DNA of 64,000 nt from Hymenobacter persicinus (GCF_004167665.1 NZ_SEWE01000027.1:1-64000), one strand, 5' to 3'. Numbered from the stretch's first letter, positions 53,618 to 63,020 are shown. The notes: generated by a model from the letters alone, not told the origin. Made by a program: numbers and translations.

Positions 53618-54385
53618 CTACAAGGAGTAGCCGTAGGAAACCCGCAGCGCCACGTAGCGGCCCTTGTTGAGCAAGGCCACGTCGTAGTCCTCCACCGTGT
53701 TGGTGCGGGTGTTGACGTAACGGAAAAGCTCCGATTTTAGCTGGTCGATGGTGCGTAAGCCGTGGTAATAGCGCCCGGTCACGCCCAGCGAGGAGCGGCG
53801 GCTCAGCTGGAGCTCAGCCCGGGCTTCGGCGAAAACGCCCCAGTTGCCTTGGCGGACGTGTTCTAGGTTGAGCACATAGTCGACCCGCTCCTCGGGTAAG
53901 GGGCTCAGGTCAATGCTGGTCAGGGGCGGCGGAACGGTAGACACCGAAATCATGTAACCTATTCCGCCCAGGGCGCTAAGCTTGAGCTTCTCGCCCACGG
54001 CCGTCACGTAGCCGCTGCCGAGCGTGAAGTGGGCCGGCGCGCTTCGGATGGAGCCGGAGCCGCTGTTGGAGCCCACCACCGCGCCGTTGGCCGTCCGCTG
54101 CCAGACCAGGGCATCGTTGCGGACGCCGCGGGTGAGCCCGGCGCTGTTGACGGCCAGCACCGTCAGAGAGTGGCCGGCTTCGTAGCGCAAACCCAGCGAG
54201 AAAGCCGTGCTGATCCGGTGCAGCAGCCGGGTTTTGGGCGGCAAGCCCTTGGGCGCCGCCAGCGCGGTAAAGCCAATGCACGGTCCGCTGCCCGCTTCCA
54301 GGGTGAAGTGCTGGGCCTGGGCTGCGGGGCAACCGGTAAAAAGTACGCTGATAACCAGCGCGGAAGGGATAAGCCAATGACGCAT
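53618..54385 (-). CDS. Exported beta-barrel-like protein, unknown
   Basis: The 255-aa protein starts at the ATG at 54385 with a signal peptide; cleavage could be at AQA-Q (type I) or at the FTGC cysteine (lipobox). The rest is alternating beta strands with Ser/Gly turns (YVTAVGEKLKLSALGGIGYMI, SSLGVTGRYYHGLR) and a strand-like end (YVALRVSYGYSL), as in small outer-membrane barrels. I recognise no family. It is monocistronic as far as can be seen, 145 nt from rlmI. Confidence 0.75.
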   Translation of the reverse strand: MRHWLIPSALVISVLFTGCPAAQAQHFTLEAGSGPCIGFTALAAPKGLPPKTRLLHRISTAFSLGLRYEAGHSLTVLAVNSAGLTRGVRNDALVWQRTANGAVVGSNSGSGSIRSAPAHFTLGSGYVTAVGEKLKLSALGGIGYMISVSTVPPPLTSIDLSPLPEERVDYVLNLEHVRQGNWGVFAEARAELQLSRRSSLGVTGRYYHGLRTIDQLKSELFRYVNTRTNTVEDYDVALLNKGRYVALRVSYGYSL

Positions 54386-54530
54386 AGTGCAGCCTGCCTC
54401 AGGCAGTTGGAAGAGTATAAAGACGTGTAGTTCGCCACGGCGCTCTTGACCCAATGAGCCAAATTGTTCGCTTCCGCTGCGGGCTGGTCTTTTAACCTAA
54501 AACTGCCTGAAATATTGCGTCACGCGGCGC

Positions 54531-55733
54531 TTACTCCACGGCCAGCACCAGCCCCTTCAGGTACTCGCCTTCGGGGTGAAACAGGCTCACGGGGTGGTCG
54601 GCGGGCTGGGTGAGGCGGTGCAGGATGCGGGCCGGACGCCCGGCCTCGATGGCGGCGGCCAGCACGGCGCCCTCAAACAGCTCGGCCGATACCACCTGGG
54701 AGCAGGAGAAGGTAAACAGCAGGCCGCCGGGGGCAATCTGACGGATGCCGGCGGCGTTGAGGCGCTTGTAGCCCATCAGCGCGTTGTGGCGGGCCGAGAG
54801 GTGCTTGGCAAAGGCCGGTGGGTCGAGCACGATAAGGTCGTACTGCTCCTGGCTGCCCTTCATGAAGGTGAACACGTCCTGGGCGTAGGCTTCGTGGCGG
54901 CCGGCGGGTGCCCCGGCTTCCTCGGCCAGCGTGGCGTTGCGCTCGGTCAGCTCAATGGCGCGCTTGGAGCTATCCACGGAGTGCACCAGCTCTGCCCCGG
55001 CTTGCAGGGCGTAGGAGCTGAAGCCGCCGGTGTAGCAGAACGTGTTGAGCACCCGGCGGCCCGGGGCGTAGCGGGCCAAGAGCTGGCGGTTGTCGCGCTG
55101 GTCGATGAAGAAGCCGGTTTTCTGACCCGTTTCCCAGTCCACGGCGAAAGGCTGGCCGTTTTCGTGCACGATGTGCTCGGAGCCGGTGCTTTCGCCAAAC
55201 AGGTAGCCATTCTTGGCGTCGGGCGCAGCTTTGGCGGGGACGGTCTCGGCGCTCTTGTCGTAGATGGCGCGGAGCTTGTCGCCGAGCACGGCCTGCAGGG
55301 CGGCGGCAATCTGGGGCCGGGCGTGGTACATGCCCGCGCTGTGGGCCTGCACCACGGCCACGTCGCCGTATACGTCGATAATCAGGCCAGGCAGGCCGTC
55401 GCCCTCGGCGTGAGCCAGCCGAAACACGTTGGTATTGCCGCTGCCGGTCAGGCCCAGATTCTGGCGCAGGGCGTAGGCATTGCGGATTTTCTCTTCCCAG
55501 AAAGCGGCGTCGGGCGCGGCGGCCTCGGGGCCGAAGGCCAGCATGCGCACGGCAATGGAGCCGGGGGCGTAGTGGCCCATGCCCAGCACCTCGCCGTTAG
55601 AGGCCTGTACCAGCACGATTTCACCTTCCTGCGGCTGCCCCTGCATCCGGCCAATGGCGCCCGAAAACACCCAGGGGTGGAAGCGACGCAGGGAATGATC
55701 TTTACCGGGCTTGAGGGTGACAATGGCAGTCAT
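54531..55733 (-). CDS. rlmI: 23S rRNA m5C1962 methyltransferase RlmI-type
   Basis: The 400-aa enzyme is a SAM-dependent cytosine-5 rRNA methyltransferase. An N-terminal PUA-like domain (LKPGKDHSLRRFHPWVFSGAI) precedes the Rossmann domain with VLNTFCYTGGFS (SAM motif I, about 235-246), VDSSKRAIEL and IVLDPPAFAK (about 310-319). The catalytic Cys is in FTFSCSQ. The ATG at 55733 is the start; an exact -7 box lies at 55760-55767. The longer frame to 55907 overlaps the upstream gene. Confidence 0.92.
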   Translation of the reverse strand: MTAIVTLKPGKDHSLRRFHPWVFSGAIGRMQGQPQEGEIVLVQASNGEVLGMGHYAPGSIAVRMLAFGPEAAAPDAAFWEEKIRNAYALRQNLGLTGSGNTNVFRLAHAEGDGLPGLIIDVYGDVAVVQAHSAGMYHARPQIAAALQAVLGDKLRAIYDKSAETVPAKAAPDAKNGYLFGESTGSEHIVHENGQPFAVDWETGQKTGFFIDQRDNRQLLARYAPGRRVLNTFCYTGGFSSYALQAGAELVHSVDSSKRAIELTERNATLAEEAGAPAGRHEAYAQDVFTFMKGSQEQYDLIVLDPPAFAKHLSARHNALMGYKRLNAAGIRQIAPGGLLFTFSCSQVVSAELFEGAVLAAAIEAGRPARILHRLTQPADHPVSLFHPEGEYLKGLVLAVE

Positions 55734-55759
55734 GGCGAGGAAAATGTAAAAGCGGACTG

Positions 55760-55767
55760 CAAAGGTA
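55760..55767 (-). promoter_or_regulatory. -7 box (TACCTTTG) of rlmI
   Basis: It is an exact TAnnTTTG match on the minus strand, 26 nt before the ATG at 55733. Confidence 0.55.
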
Positions 55768-55830
55768 ACCCCGGATTTTTCGGATTCGCCGGGCCAACCG
55801 GATTTTGTCGCCCAAAGCCCGGGCCGGCCG

Positions 55831-56385
55831 CTACTTAAACGGGTCGAGGTAGGCCACGAGCACGGCCAGGCCCGCCAGGCCCGCCAGCACGGCCCACACC
55901 GGTCCACCCCAGATCAGCAGGCCTAGCAGGGCAATGGGCAGCACCACCAGCCCGAGTACGCCCAACACCGTGGTGCCCAGCCCGACTTCCGCGCCGTGCC
56001 GGGGTGCCCGGACTAGCTGCCCGAAGGTAGCTTTCCTTGCGGCAACAGCGGGCTGCGCCGCCCGGCTCTGAATGGCCGGGCGGGCGCTGGGCTCACGTAC
56101 TATCCGCGCCAGTAGCCTGGCTTGGACCGGCTGGGGGAGCGGGCGCCGCGCTGATCGAGTTACCTGGGCCGGCGTAGCGCGTGGGGCCTGGCGGGCGGCT
56201 TTCGGAGCTTCAGCCACGAAAGCGGGCTCCGCCGTAGTGGCCGAAGCTATGGTAAGTGGTGGGGCGAGCTGAAACCGGAAGGCCGTGCGGCTGGCTCCGC
56301 AGCTGCTGAAGAGCAGGGAAAGCCCGGTCAGAAACAGGGAGGCGGAAAGCCGCACGCGGCGGGCAGAGGTAGCGCTGAAAAGCAT
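55831..56385 (-). CDS. Putative lipoprotein with two C-terminal membrane helices
   Basis: The 184-aa product starts at the ATG at 56385 with a signal-like segment and a cysteine (LLFSSC, C at 29). A long Ala/Arg/Pro-rich middle (about 45-125) looks disordered and basic. Two hydrophobic helices near the end (about 133-155 and 158-178, GLGTTVLGVLGLVVLPIALLGLLIW and WAVLAGLAGLAVLVAYL) give a tail common in small Hymenobacter-type proteins. No function can be assigned. Confidence 0.68.
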   Translation of the reverse strand: MLFSATSARRVRLSASLFLTGLSLLFSSCGASRTAFRFQLAPPLTIASATTAEPAFVAEAPKAARQAPRATPAQVTRSARRPLPQPVQARLLARIVREPSARPAIQSRAAQPAVAARKATFGQLVRAPRHGAEVGLGTTVLGVLGLVVLPIALLGLLIWGGPVWAVLAGLAGLAVLVAYLDPFK

Positions 56386-56473
56386 AGGCGAAAACCGGGA
56401 GAGCAACAAGATACGCGGACTAGCCGGGCTCTCTATACGGCAACGCCCGAAGCAGCGCCGTAAGCCACCGCAA

Positions 56474-56929
56474 TCAGCGCGCCTCAGGTCGGCCGAAATA
56501 GCGGCGGTAAATCGGCTTGCGGTAGGCGAACTGGGCCCACATAGCCGGGTAGAGCAGGGCATCGAGCAACACCGAGGCCGTTCGAAACTCAATGGCATCC
56601 ACAATCACGCTGCCCCCACCCGGACCGGGCTCAATCAGGTGGCGATGCCGCCAGTAGCGCAGCGGGGCGGGCAGCACCTGGCCTTCATCGACAAAGTAGT
56701 GGGTCCCATCGGGCCGCTGGCCGTGGTCGGTAATCAGGCTGGTCCAGCGCTGACGCAGCGGCCCCGTTACCAGCTCAATTTCCACTTGGTCGCCCCGCCG
56801 GCAGCCGTCGAAGCGGCGGAGGCTAAACCGGGGAAACGGGGGGGCCAAAGCCAGAAATAACTCCCGGGTGAAGCCCGCCATAACCTGGGCGGGCGGCTGG
56901 GCAACGGGAGTGCGGAGGGTAAGGAGCAT
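56474..56929 (-). CDS. SRPBCC-like ligand-binding protein
   Basis: The 151-aa protein starts at the ATG at 56929 (MLLTLRTPVAQPPAQV). Typical blocks of the Bacteroidota SRPBCC/START-like family are seen: FTRELFLALAPPFPRFSLRRFDGC (about 18-41, in part), WTSLITDHG, HYFVDEGQVLP, YWRHRHLIE and YRKPIYRRYFG near the end. It probably binds a hydrophobic ligand in the cytoplasm; the ligand is unknown. The longer frame from 57007 adds a non-conserved basic stretch. The gap to the SNF2 gene (56930-57172) holds no recognised feature. Confidence 0.82.
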   Translation of the reverse strand: MLLTLRTPVAQPPAQVMAGFTRELFLALAPPFPRFSLRRFDGCRRGDQVEIELVTGPLRQRWTSLITDHGQRPDGTHYFVDEGQVLPAPLRYWRHRHLIEPGPGGGSVIVDAIEFRTASVLLDALLYPAMWAQFAYRKPIYRRYFGRPEAR

Positions 56930-57172
56930 GCGGAAAAGAGTAGGGCCAACGCGCGGGGAAGCCAGTGCCCTCAGCAACCGGCCCCGGCCGGTGGTTGTTT
57001 CGCTCATTCCGCCGCTGCCCGCCGTGCCGCCGTAGTGTGCGTCTTTGCGGCAGTGCAGGATCAGAGGGAAAAGCGGCCGCTATGGAGCCTGCTCTGACTA
57101 ACCCCCAAGGCAAGCTGCTTAAACAGGACACAGCAGACCGGGAAACCAATCAAACGGCGCTTCACCTAGACA

Positions 57173-60139
57173 TTATCCCAGCAGCTCCTCGATATCCTCC
57201 TTGGTCAGGCTCTTGATAATGGCCTCGTCGGTGGTAATGAGGTCGGTGACGAGCTGAATCTTCTTGTTCTGCAAAGCCAGGATTTTCTCCTCTACCGTGT
57301 TCTTGCTGATGAACTTGTAGGTGAACACCGTGCGCTGCTGCCCGATGCGGTGGGCGCGGTCCACGGCCTGGGCTTCCACGGCCGGGTTCCACCACGGGTC
57401 GAGGATGAACACGTAGTCGGCGGCGGTGAGGTTGAGGCCCACGCCGCCGGCCTTGAGCGAAATCAGGAACACGCGCAGGTCCTCGGACTCCTGGAAGCGC
57501 AGCACTTCTTTGTGCCGGTCCCGGGTGTTGCCGTCGAGGTAGGCATACTCCACCTGCTTCTCGTCGAGCGAGGCCCGCACAATGTCCAGGTGTTTGACAA
57601 ACTGGCTGAACACGAGTACTTTGTGGCCTTCGGATACCACGCTGCGAATCATGCGAATCACTTCCCGCAGCTTGCCCGACTCGTGCTCATAGTCCTCATG
57701 AGCCATGCGGGGGTGGTTGGCAATCTGCCGCAGCTTGGTCAGGCCCTGCAGCAGCATAAACTGGGTGCCAGCCGTGCCGTGCTCCTCGATGTTCTTGAGG
57801 ATCTTGTTGCGGTAGTAGCTCTTGGTTTCCTCGTAGCAGTGGGCCTGCTCCTCGGTCATGTGGCAGTAGCTCAGATGCTCAATCTTGGCCGGCAGCTCCG
57901 TCGCGACCTGGGCCTTGTGCCGACGCAGGATGAAGGGCTTAATCAGGGCGTGGAGCTTGCGGGTGCGGCCCTCGTCCTTGCCCTTCTCGATGGGCTTGAG
58001 GAACTCTTTGCGGAAAAACGTCTGGGTGCCCAGCAGCCCGGGGTTGATAAACGACATCTGCGACCAGAGGTCCATCGTGCTGTTTTCCACCGGCGTACCG
58101 GTCAAGATCAGGCGATGGCGGGAGCGCAGGTTGCGCACGGCTTGGGAGGTCGTCGAGCTCGGGTTCTTGATGGCCTGCGACTCGTCCAGAATCACGTAGT
58201 CGAAGCCGTAGGTGTGCAGCAGCTCCACGTCGAGGCGCACAATGCCATAGCTGGTCAGCACCACGTCGTAGTCGGCAAACTGCTCCACGTTTTTGTCGCG
58301 GTAGGTGCCCGTGTACGTCAGAATGCGCAGGCCGGGGGTGAACTTCTGGGCCTCGCTGAGCCAGTTGTAGACCAGCGAAGTTGGCATCACCAGTAGCGAG
58401 GCCGCGCCCTGGGCCTCCCCGCTTTCCTTCCGGTCGAGCAGCAGCGCCAGCGTCTGAATCGTTTTGCCCAGGCCCATGTCGTCGGCCAGGCAGCCGCCGA
58501 AATGGTAGTCCTTCACGAAGTGCAGCCAGTTGTAACCGGCCTTCTGGTAGGGCCGCAGCTGCCCTTTGAAGCCCGCGGGCATGGCCCGGTCTTCCACGGC
58601 CTCAAACTCGCGCAGCTTCTCCAGCTTCCGCGACATGGTCACGGTGGCTAGGTTGCCGTTCTGCAAATCTGAAATCAGGGCCAGGTGGTGCTTGCGCAAA
58701 GTCAGGTGCTGCTGGTGCTCCTCGGAGAAGGCAAACAGCTCCAGGTATTGGGTAAACCACTCCTCGGGAATAATGGCAATCTGCCCGTTGGGCAGGCGGT
58801 ACTCGTGCCGGCGCCCCAGGATATAGGGCCGCAGCTTGATAAACGGAATTTCGAACTCGCCGAAGCGCACCGTGCCGTGCACGTCAAACCAGTCGTTGCC
58901 CTCCGTGATGCCCACCTGCACCGTGACGGCACCGATAAAGTAGTCTTTGGACGAGGTGTGGCCCTGCTGCACCGTGAAGCCCAGGCGGGCCAGCTCTTCG
59001 GCGTGGCTGTGCAGCCAGCGGAAAGCGGTGGCCTTTTCCAGCACCGCGCGGCCGTTGCGCACTTCCAGGGCGCGGTCGGCCAGCTCCCGGATGATTTCCT
59101 GCTCGTGGTCGAGGTTGCGGATCAGCCGGTGGAAGATGTAGGAGTCCTCGTTCTTTTCCAGTTTCACGCACACCCGCTTGTCGTAGCTGTTGTGCACGGT
59201 ATGGTCGCCGTAGCGAAACGAGAGGTCGAAGTGGATGTGGTCGGAGGGCGCAATAGCCACCATCGTGGCCTCGGCGGCGGCGCCGCGGCGGGCCGGCGTA
59301 GCGCGGCTGCGCTCGTCGTCGGCCACGATGACGGCCCCGGGCGTGTCGGAGAAGGTGAGTTGGGGCCGGGCCACGTAGCGCTCCGAGCGGATGTCGAAGC
59401 CGCGGGCGTGCACGTCGAACGACTCGACCAGCGGGGCCACGAAGCGCTGGAAGTAGCTGTCTTCGACCTGGCGGGGAATCACGATAAACTTCTTATTCAG
59501 GAACGGCTGCAGCTTCTTGCCGTCCACGTCGTTGCGGAAGTTGTAGAGCTGGTCGCCGAGCAGCATCCAGGCGGGCTGAGTGCACACCATGACGGCATTC
59601 TTGAACTGAAAATCCAGCTTCTGCCCCTGGTACTGGATGGTGGGGAAATAGTGGGTGCTGTCTTCGTTGCGGCGGAAGTGGAACAAAACCGACGCCGGCT
59701 CCGGGGCCACGCTGATTTCCTTCCAGGTGGGCTCCCCGTCCTTGCCCATGATAAATACCTGCTTGCCCTGCAGCCGCTCCAAGATCTGGCCCATGCGCTC
59801 CTGCACGTAGCGACAGATAGCATCCTGCAGGCCTTTGTCGCCCTTTTCGGGGTCGTAAATCTTGAGGAAGAAGTCGGCGGGGGTGGTTTTCTTCGACCAG
59901 AACTCCTTGATGACGGCGTCCTGCTGGATCTGGTCGGTGAGGGCGACGAGCTCGAAGTCGGTTTCGTCGAGGCCGTCGGCAAACTCGGGGGCGTTTTTGG
60001 CCGAAACGGTTTGGTGCTGGAGCGTGAGCTGTCCGCGGCCGTTGCGCTGGACGACGTAGGAATCAAATAAATAGCCCAGATACTCGTGCTCAAGTAACGA
60101 GTAAACTATCTGAAAGGGCTGTGAAGTCGAAACCTTCAT
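57173..60139 (-). CDS. SNF2-family DEAD/DEAH-box helicase/ATPase
   Basis: The 988-aa protein has about 500 N-terminal residues without a clear catalytic motif (SWIM-less in what I can read), then a complete SNF2 motor. Walker A is DDMGLGKTIQT (about 551), motif II is DESQ (VILDESQAIKN, about 650) in place of DEAH, and motif III is LTGTPVENS. The helicase C-terminal part has LKAGGVGLNLTAADYVFILDPWWNPAVE and DRAHRIGQ (about 930). Such proteins move along dsDNA and act in remodelling or repair. No restriction or modification genes are nearby. The start is ATG at 60139. A -7-like TACTTTTA (about 60168-60175) lies upstream. Confidence 0.92.
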   Translation of the reverse strand: MKVSTSQPFQIVYSLLEHEYLGYLFDSYVVQRNGRGQLTLQHQTVSAKNAPEFADGLDETDFELVALTDQIQQDAVIKEFWSKKTTPADFFLKIYDPEKGDKGLQDAICRYVQERMGQILERLQGKQVFIMGKDGEPTWKEISVAPEPASVLFHFRRNEDSTHYFPTIQYQGQKLDFQFKNAVMVCTQPAWMLLGDQLYNFRNDVDGKKLQPFLNKKFIVIPRQVEDSYFQRFVAPLVESFDVHARGFDIRSERYVARPQLTFSDTPGAVIVADDERSRATPARRGAAAEATMVAIAPSDHIHFDLSFRYGDHTVHNSYDKRVCVKLEKNEDSYIFHRLIRNLDHEQEIIRELADRALEVRNGRAVLEKATAFRWLHSHAEELARLGFTVQQGHTSSKDYFIGAVTVQVGITEGNDWFDVHGTVRFGEFEIPFIKLRPYILGRRHEYRLPNGQIAIIPEEWFTQYLELFAFSEEHQQHLTLRKHHLALISDLQNGNLATVTMSRKLEKLREFEAVEDRAMPAGFKGQLRPYQKAGYNWLHFVKDYHFGGCLADDMGLGKTIQTLALLLDRKESGEAQGAASLLVMPTSLVYNWLSEAQKFTPGLRILTYTGTYRDKNVEQFADYDVVLTSYGIVRLDVELLHTYGFDYVILDESQAIKNPSSTTSQAVRNLRSRHRLILTGTPVENSTMDLWSQMSFINPGLLGTQTFFRKEFLKPIEKGKDEGRTRKLHALIKPFILRRHKAQVATELPAKIEHLSYCHMTEEQAHCYEETKSYYRNKILKNIEEHGTAGTQFMLLQGLTKLRQIANHPRMAHEDYEHESGKLREVIRMIRSVVSEGHKVLVFSQFVKHLDIVRASLDEKQVEYAYLDGNTRDRHKEVLRFQESEDLRVFLISLKAGGVGLNLTAADYVFILDPWWNPAVEAQAVDRAHRIGQQRTVFTYKFISKNTVEEKILALQNKKIQLVTDLITTDEAIIKSLTKEDIEELLG

Positions 60140-60321
60140 AGTCGTATAACCAGCGGAAAAAGAACATTAAAAGTAAGGTTCAAATACTAAGTAGTCGATT
60201 TTTTCGTAAAAAGTAAAATTAAATATGGTAATAGTTACATTAATATAAATGAAATCGGCTTTTCCACGGTCGAGTGGTGCCGTGGGGTATACGAACCAGT
60301 ACTTAATTCGGTAACAAAGAG
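60140..60321. other. AT-rich intergenic region with hairpin
   Basis: This gap is markedly more AT-rich than its surroundings. It holds the putative SNF2 promoter and a CCACGG/CCGTGG hairpin (60264-60285) without a T-run. No gene is supported. Confidence 0.5.
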
Positions 60322-61551
60322 TTACAAATTGTCCCGCAACGCCTGCCGCGAGGCATTCAAAGCCGGCCGAATCGATACCGTCATGGTGATAACCACAATG
60401 GCCAGCCCGGTTAGGACAATGTCGGAAAGCTGCATTTTGACGGGATACGAATCGACCACGCTGGTGGCCATGCCCATCGAGACGATGTGGAAGGTCTGCT
60501 GGAGCCAGCAAATCAGGATGCCCAGGGTGAGGCCGACGACGGCGCCTACCAGAGCCACAATGGAGCCCTCAAACAGAAACACGTTGCGCACGGTGCGGCT
60601 CGTGGCGCCCATGGCCATCAGAATGGCAATGTCCTTCTTCTTGTCGATAACCAGCATGGAGAGCGAAAAGAAGATGTTGAGCGAGGCAATGAGCAGGATG
60701 AAGGCGAAGGTGATGAAGACGAACATCTTCTCCACCTTGATGGCCTTGAGCAGGCTCACGTGCTGCTCGTCGGAGTTGTAGACGTGGAAGCCCGGGCCGA
60801 GCAGCTTTTTCAGGTCTTCCTGGGCTTCCTCGATGGTGCGGCTCTCCCCCACCTTGATTTCGAGGGCCGTGCGGCGGTTGCCGTACTTGAGCAGGCTCTG
60901 GGCAAAGTCGAGCGGGACGAAGATGTAGCTGTCGTCGATGTGCTGCTCAATCAGGAACACGCCGCCGGCCACGATGCTCTGCTCGGTGAAAGCCGTTTCG
61001 GGGTTCATCGACAGCGTTTTCTTGCCCGTGTTGCGCGGATACAGCAGGCGCAAGGGCGCAAACTTGTTGTCGATGGCAATGCTGAGCTCGTGCTGGACGC
61101 CGGCCCCGATCAGGGCGTAAGGCTCCTCGTTGCGGGTCAGGCGGTGGTCGCCCTCCACGATGGCCGAGTCGATGTTGCTCTGGGCAAAGTAGTTGTCGCT
61201 GACGCCCTTGAGCTTGACGACCATCTGCCGGTCGTGGTACTGGAGCAGGGCGTTGTCTTCGATGACTTCGGTGAGCAGGGCTACGCCGGGCGTGGCGCGG
61301 ATGCGCTGCAGCAGCTGCTCGTTGGTTTCAAACGACTTGCCCTTCACGGCCGAAATCAGCAGGTCGGGGTCCGACTTGCCGTAGAGCGTGCGCACCAGAT
61401 CCTCCAGCCCGTTGAACACCGACAGCACGATAATCAGCGCCATGGTGCCCACGGCCACCCCCACCATCGAGATGTTGGAGATGATGCTGATGATGTTGCG
61501 CTTGTTCTTGGACGAGAAGTAACGCCGGGCAATGAGCAAGGGAACGTTCAT
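60322..61551 (-). CDS. ABC transporter permease, FtsX/LolC-E type
   Basis: The 409-aa inner-membrane protein has one N-terminal helix (RNIISIISNISMVGVAVGTMALIIVLSVFNG), a large periplasmic MacB-PCD-like domain (about 55-260), and three C-terminal helices forming the FtsX domain (about 275-400). This matches lipoprotein-releasing LolC/E permeases. In this phylum a single permease type usually forms the complex with an ATPase encoded elsewhere; no LolD-like ATPase is adjacent. It would extract lipoproteins toward the outer membrane. It starts with ATG. Confidence 0.9.
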   Translation of the reverse strand: MNVPLLIARRYFSSKNKRNIISIISNISMVGVAVGTMALIIVLSVFNGLEDLVRTLYGKSDPDLLISAVKGKSFETNEQLLQRIRATPGVALLTEVIEDNALLQYHDRQMVVKLKGVSDNYFAQSNIDSAIVEGDHRLTRNEEPYALIGAGVQHELSIAIDNKFAPLRLLYPRNTGKKTLSMNPETAFTEQSIVAGGVFLIEQHIDDSYIFVPLDFAQSLLKYGNRRTALEIKVGESRTIEEAQEDLKKLLGPGFHVYNSDEQHVSLLKAIKVEKMFVFITFAFILLIASLNIFFSLSMLVIDKKKDIAILMAMGATSRTVRNVFLFEGSIVALVGAVVGLTLGILICWLQQTFHIVSMGMATSVVDSYPVKMQLSDIVLTGLAIVVITMTVSIRPALNASRQALRDNL

Positions 61552-61650
61552 GCGGGGCGTAGGCGAAAGAAGGCGGTGATGGAAAAGCTGAACAGATCGG
61601 AAGACACAACGCAGGAGCCAAGATACGGGACTGCGCTTAAAAGGTCGTGC

Positions 61651-62460
61651 TTACTTCCAGGCTTTCACAATCAGGCCAGTGCCCGAATCGTGCTTGGAAG
61701 TGGAATCAATCCAGTTTAGCAGCAGACAGAAGGGGAAGGTGACGAGGTAGTAGAAGGGCAGCAGCAGGAAAAACCACTTCGAAGCGCCCAGCATCAGAAT
61801 CGGGTACTTCATGCTCAGCCGCCACGACACCTGGCCCGGCTCGCCGTAGCTGTAGCGGGCCTCAATGCGCTCGAAGCCGGCCGTGCGCAGCTTCTGCTGA
61901 ATCTCGTGGATGTTGTAGCCGTCGCGCACGTGCTCCTCAATAAAGGAAGTTTCGCCGTCGGAGTGCACGTCGGAGCCGCCCTGGTCGGAAGGAGTCGAAA
62001 TAAGCAGCATGCCGCCGTCCTTGAGCGAGGCGTGGATGTTGCGGAACACTTCCACGTCTTCCAGAATGTGCTCCATCACGTCCACCGACAAGGCCAGGTC
62101 GAAGGTGTTGGGCTCCCGGTAGAGCACCAGGTCCTGGACGGCAAACTGCACGTTGGTACGCCCGATTTCGCGGAAGAAGCGGTTGGAGTCGGCAATCTGC
62201 TCGTCCTTCACATCGACGGCCAGAATCTGCCACTTCTTGCTCAGGCTGCTCATCCAGTACGTGTACTGCCCGTAGCCCGAGCCGGCGTCAAGAATGGTCA
62301 GGGCCTCATCCTGGCGGCCGGCAGCCCACTGCCGCAGCTCGCGGTGCACGTGCCAGGTGCGCAGCAGCAGCAAGTCGAGCAGGAAGTAAAAGATGCGGCG
62401 CAGCAGCGGCGTGCGGTTAAACACTTCGCCCAGAGACTTCTTAATCGGGTCGTAGTACAA
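61651..62460 (-). CDS. Class I SAM-dependent methyltransferase
   Basis: The 269-aa protein has a Rossmann domain with ILDAGSGYGQYT (about 55-66, SAM motif I), VDVKDEQ (motif II) and the post-motif DLALSVDVMEHI. A hydrophobic segment near the C-terminus (WFFLLLPFYYLVTFPFCLLLNWI, about 228-250) suggests membrane association, unusual for this class. The substrate is unknown, possibly lipid or glycan. The frame starts at TTG 62460, directly at the edge of an RGTGARRT repeat. Confidence 0.85.
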   Translation of the reverse strand: MYYDPIKKSLGEVFNRTPLLRRIFYFLLDLLLLRTWHVHRELRQWAAGRQDEALTILDAGSGYGQYTYWMSSLSKKWQILAVDVKDEQIADSNRFFREIGRTNVQFAVQDLVLYREPNTFDLALSVDVMEHILEDVEVFRNIHASLKDGGMLLISTPSDQGGSDVHSDGETSFIEEHVRDGYNIHEIQQKLRTAGFERIEARYSYGEPGQVSWRLSMKYPILMLGASKWFFLLLPFYYLVTFPFCLLLNWIDSTSKHDSGTGLIVKAWK

Positions 62461-62565
62461 GTGGTGAAATTGTGAAGTGGTGAAATGGTGACGCTGTGAA
62501 GAGGCAGGAAATGACGAAGCTGGAGAAAGAAAAACTCACAAGTTCACCATCTCACAAATTCACCT
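62461..62565. repeat. RGTGARRT repeat (locus 3) between methyltransferase and rbfA genes
   Basis: The left units GGTGAAAT, TGTGAAGT, GGTGAAAT, GGTGACGC, TGTGAAGA run at an 8-nt step from about 62463. The right arm (about 62533-62565) holds the complementary units. It lies between rbfA and the methyltransferase. Confidence 0.7.
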
Positions 62566-63000
62566 TTACTCGTCTTCGTCGGCAAACAGCTTGGGGCGCG
62601 GGGGCGCGGTTGGGGCGTCGTCGGGGGCGGGGTCCTCGGTGGGCGTTTCGGCCGGAATGTTGAGCTTACCGAGCACGGCGTCCATGTGGGCGGCGTACTG
62701 GGCGCTGTCGTCGAGGAAGAACACCAGCTCGGGAATGATGCGCACCTGTTTGCGGATGCGCTTGGCCAGAGCCTGCCGGATGGCCTTGGCGTTGTCCTGC
62801 ACGTTGGCCAGGGCTTCTTCGCCTTTGCCGGCCAGCAGGGAGCTCAGGTAGATGCGGGCCACGCCCAGGTCGGGGGAGATGCGCACGGTGCTGATGCCCG
62901 GCGGCAGGCCCGGAAACAGGTGGGGCAGGTCGCGCTGAAATACGGCGGCCAGGTCCTGCTGGAGCAGGCTGGCAAACTTTTGCTGTCGTTTACTTTCCAT
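62566..63000 (-). CDS. rbfA: Ribosome-binding factor A
   Basis: RbfA matures the 30S subunit. The 144-aa protein starts MESKRQQKFASLLQQDLAAVFQR at 63000 and has the KH-like core with ISTVRISPDLGVARIYLS and RIRKQVRIIPELVFFLDDS. The C-terminal tail is Pro/Asp-rich (about 118-144), longer than in E. coli. A TTG at 63012 in frame overlaps an exact -7 box (63010-63017), so the ATG at 63000 is the start and the message would be leaderless or nearly so. Confidence 0.92.
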   Translation of the reverse strand: MESKRQQKFASLLQQDLAAVFQRDLPHLFPGLPPGISTVRISPDLGVARIYLSSLLAGKGEEALANVQDNAKAIRQALAKRIRKQVRIIPELVFFLDDSAQYAAHMDAVLGKLNIPAETPTEDPAPDDAPTAPPRPKLFADEDE

Positions 63001-63009
63001 AAGAATCAG

Positions 63010-63017
63010 CAAAGATA
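63010..63017 (-). promoter_or_regulatory. -7 box (TATCTTTG) of rbfA, nearly leaderless
   Basis: An exact TAnnTTTG match ends 9 nt before the rbfA ATG, so transcription should start within a few bases of the start codon. Confidence 0.55.
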
Positions 63018-63020
63018 GGA

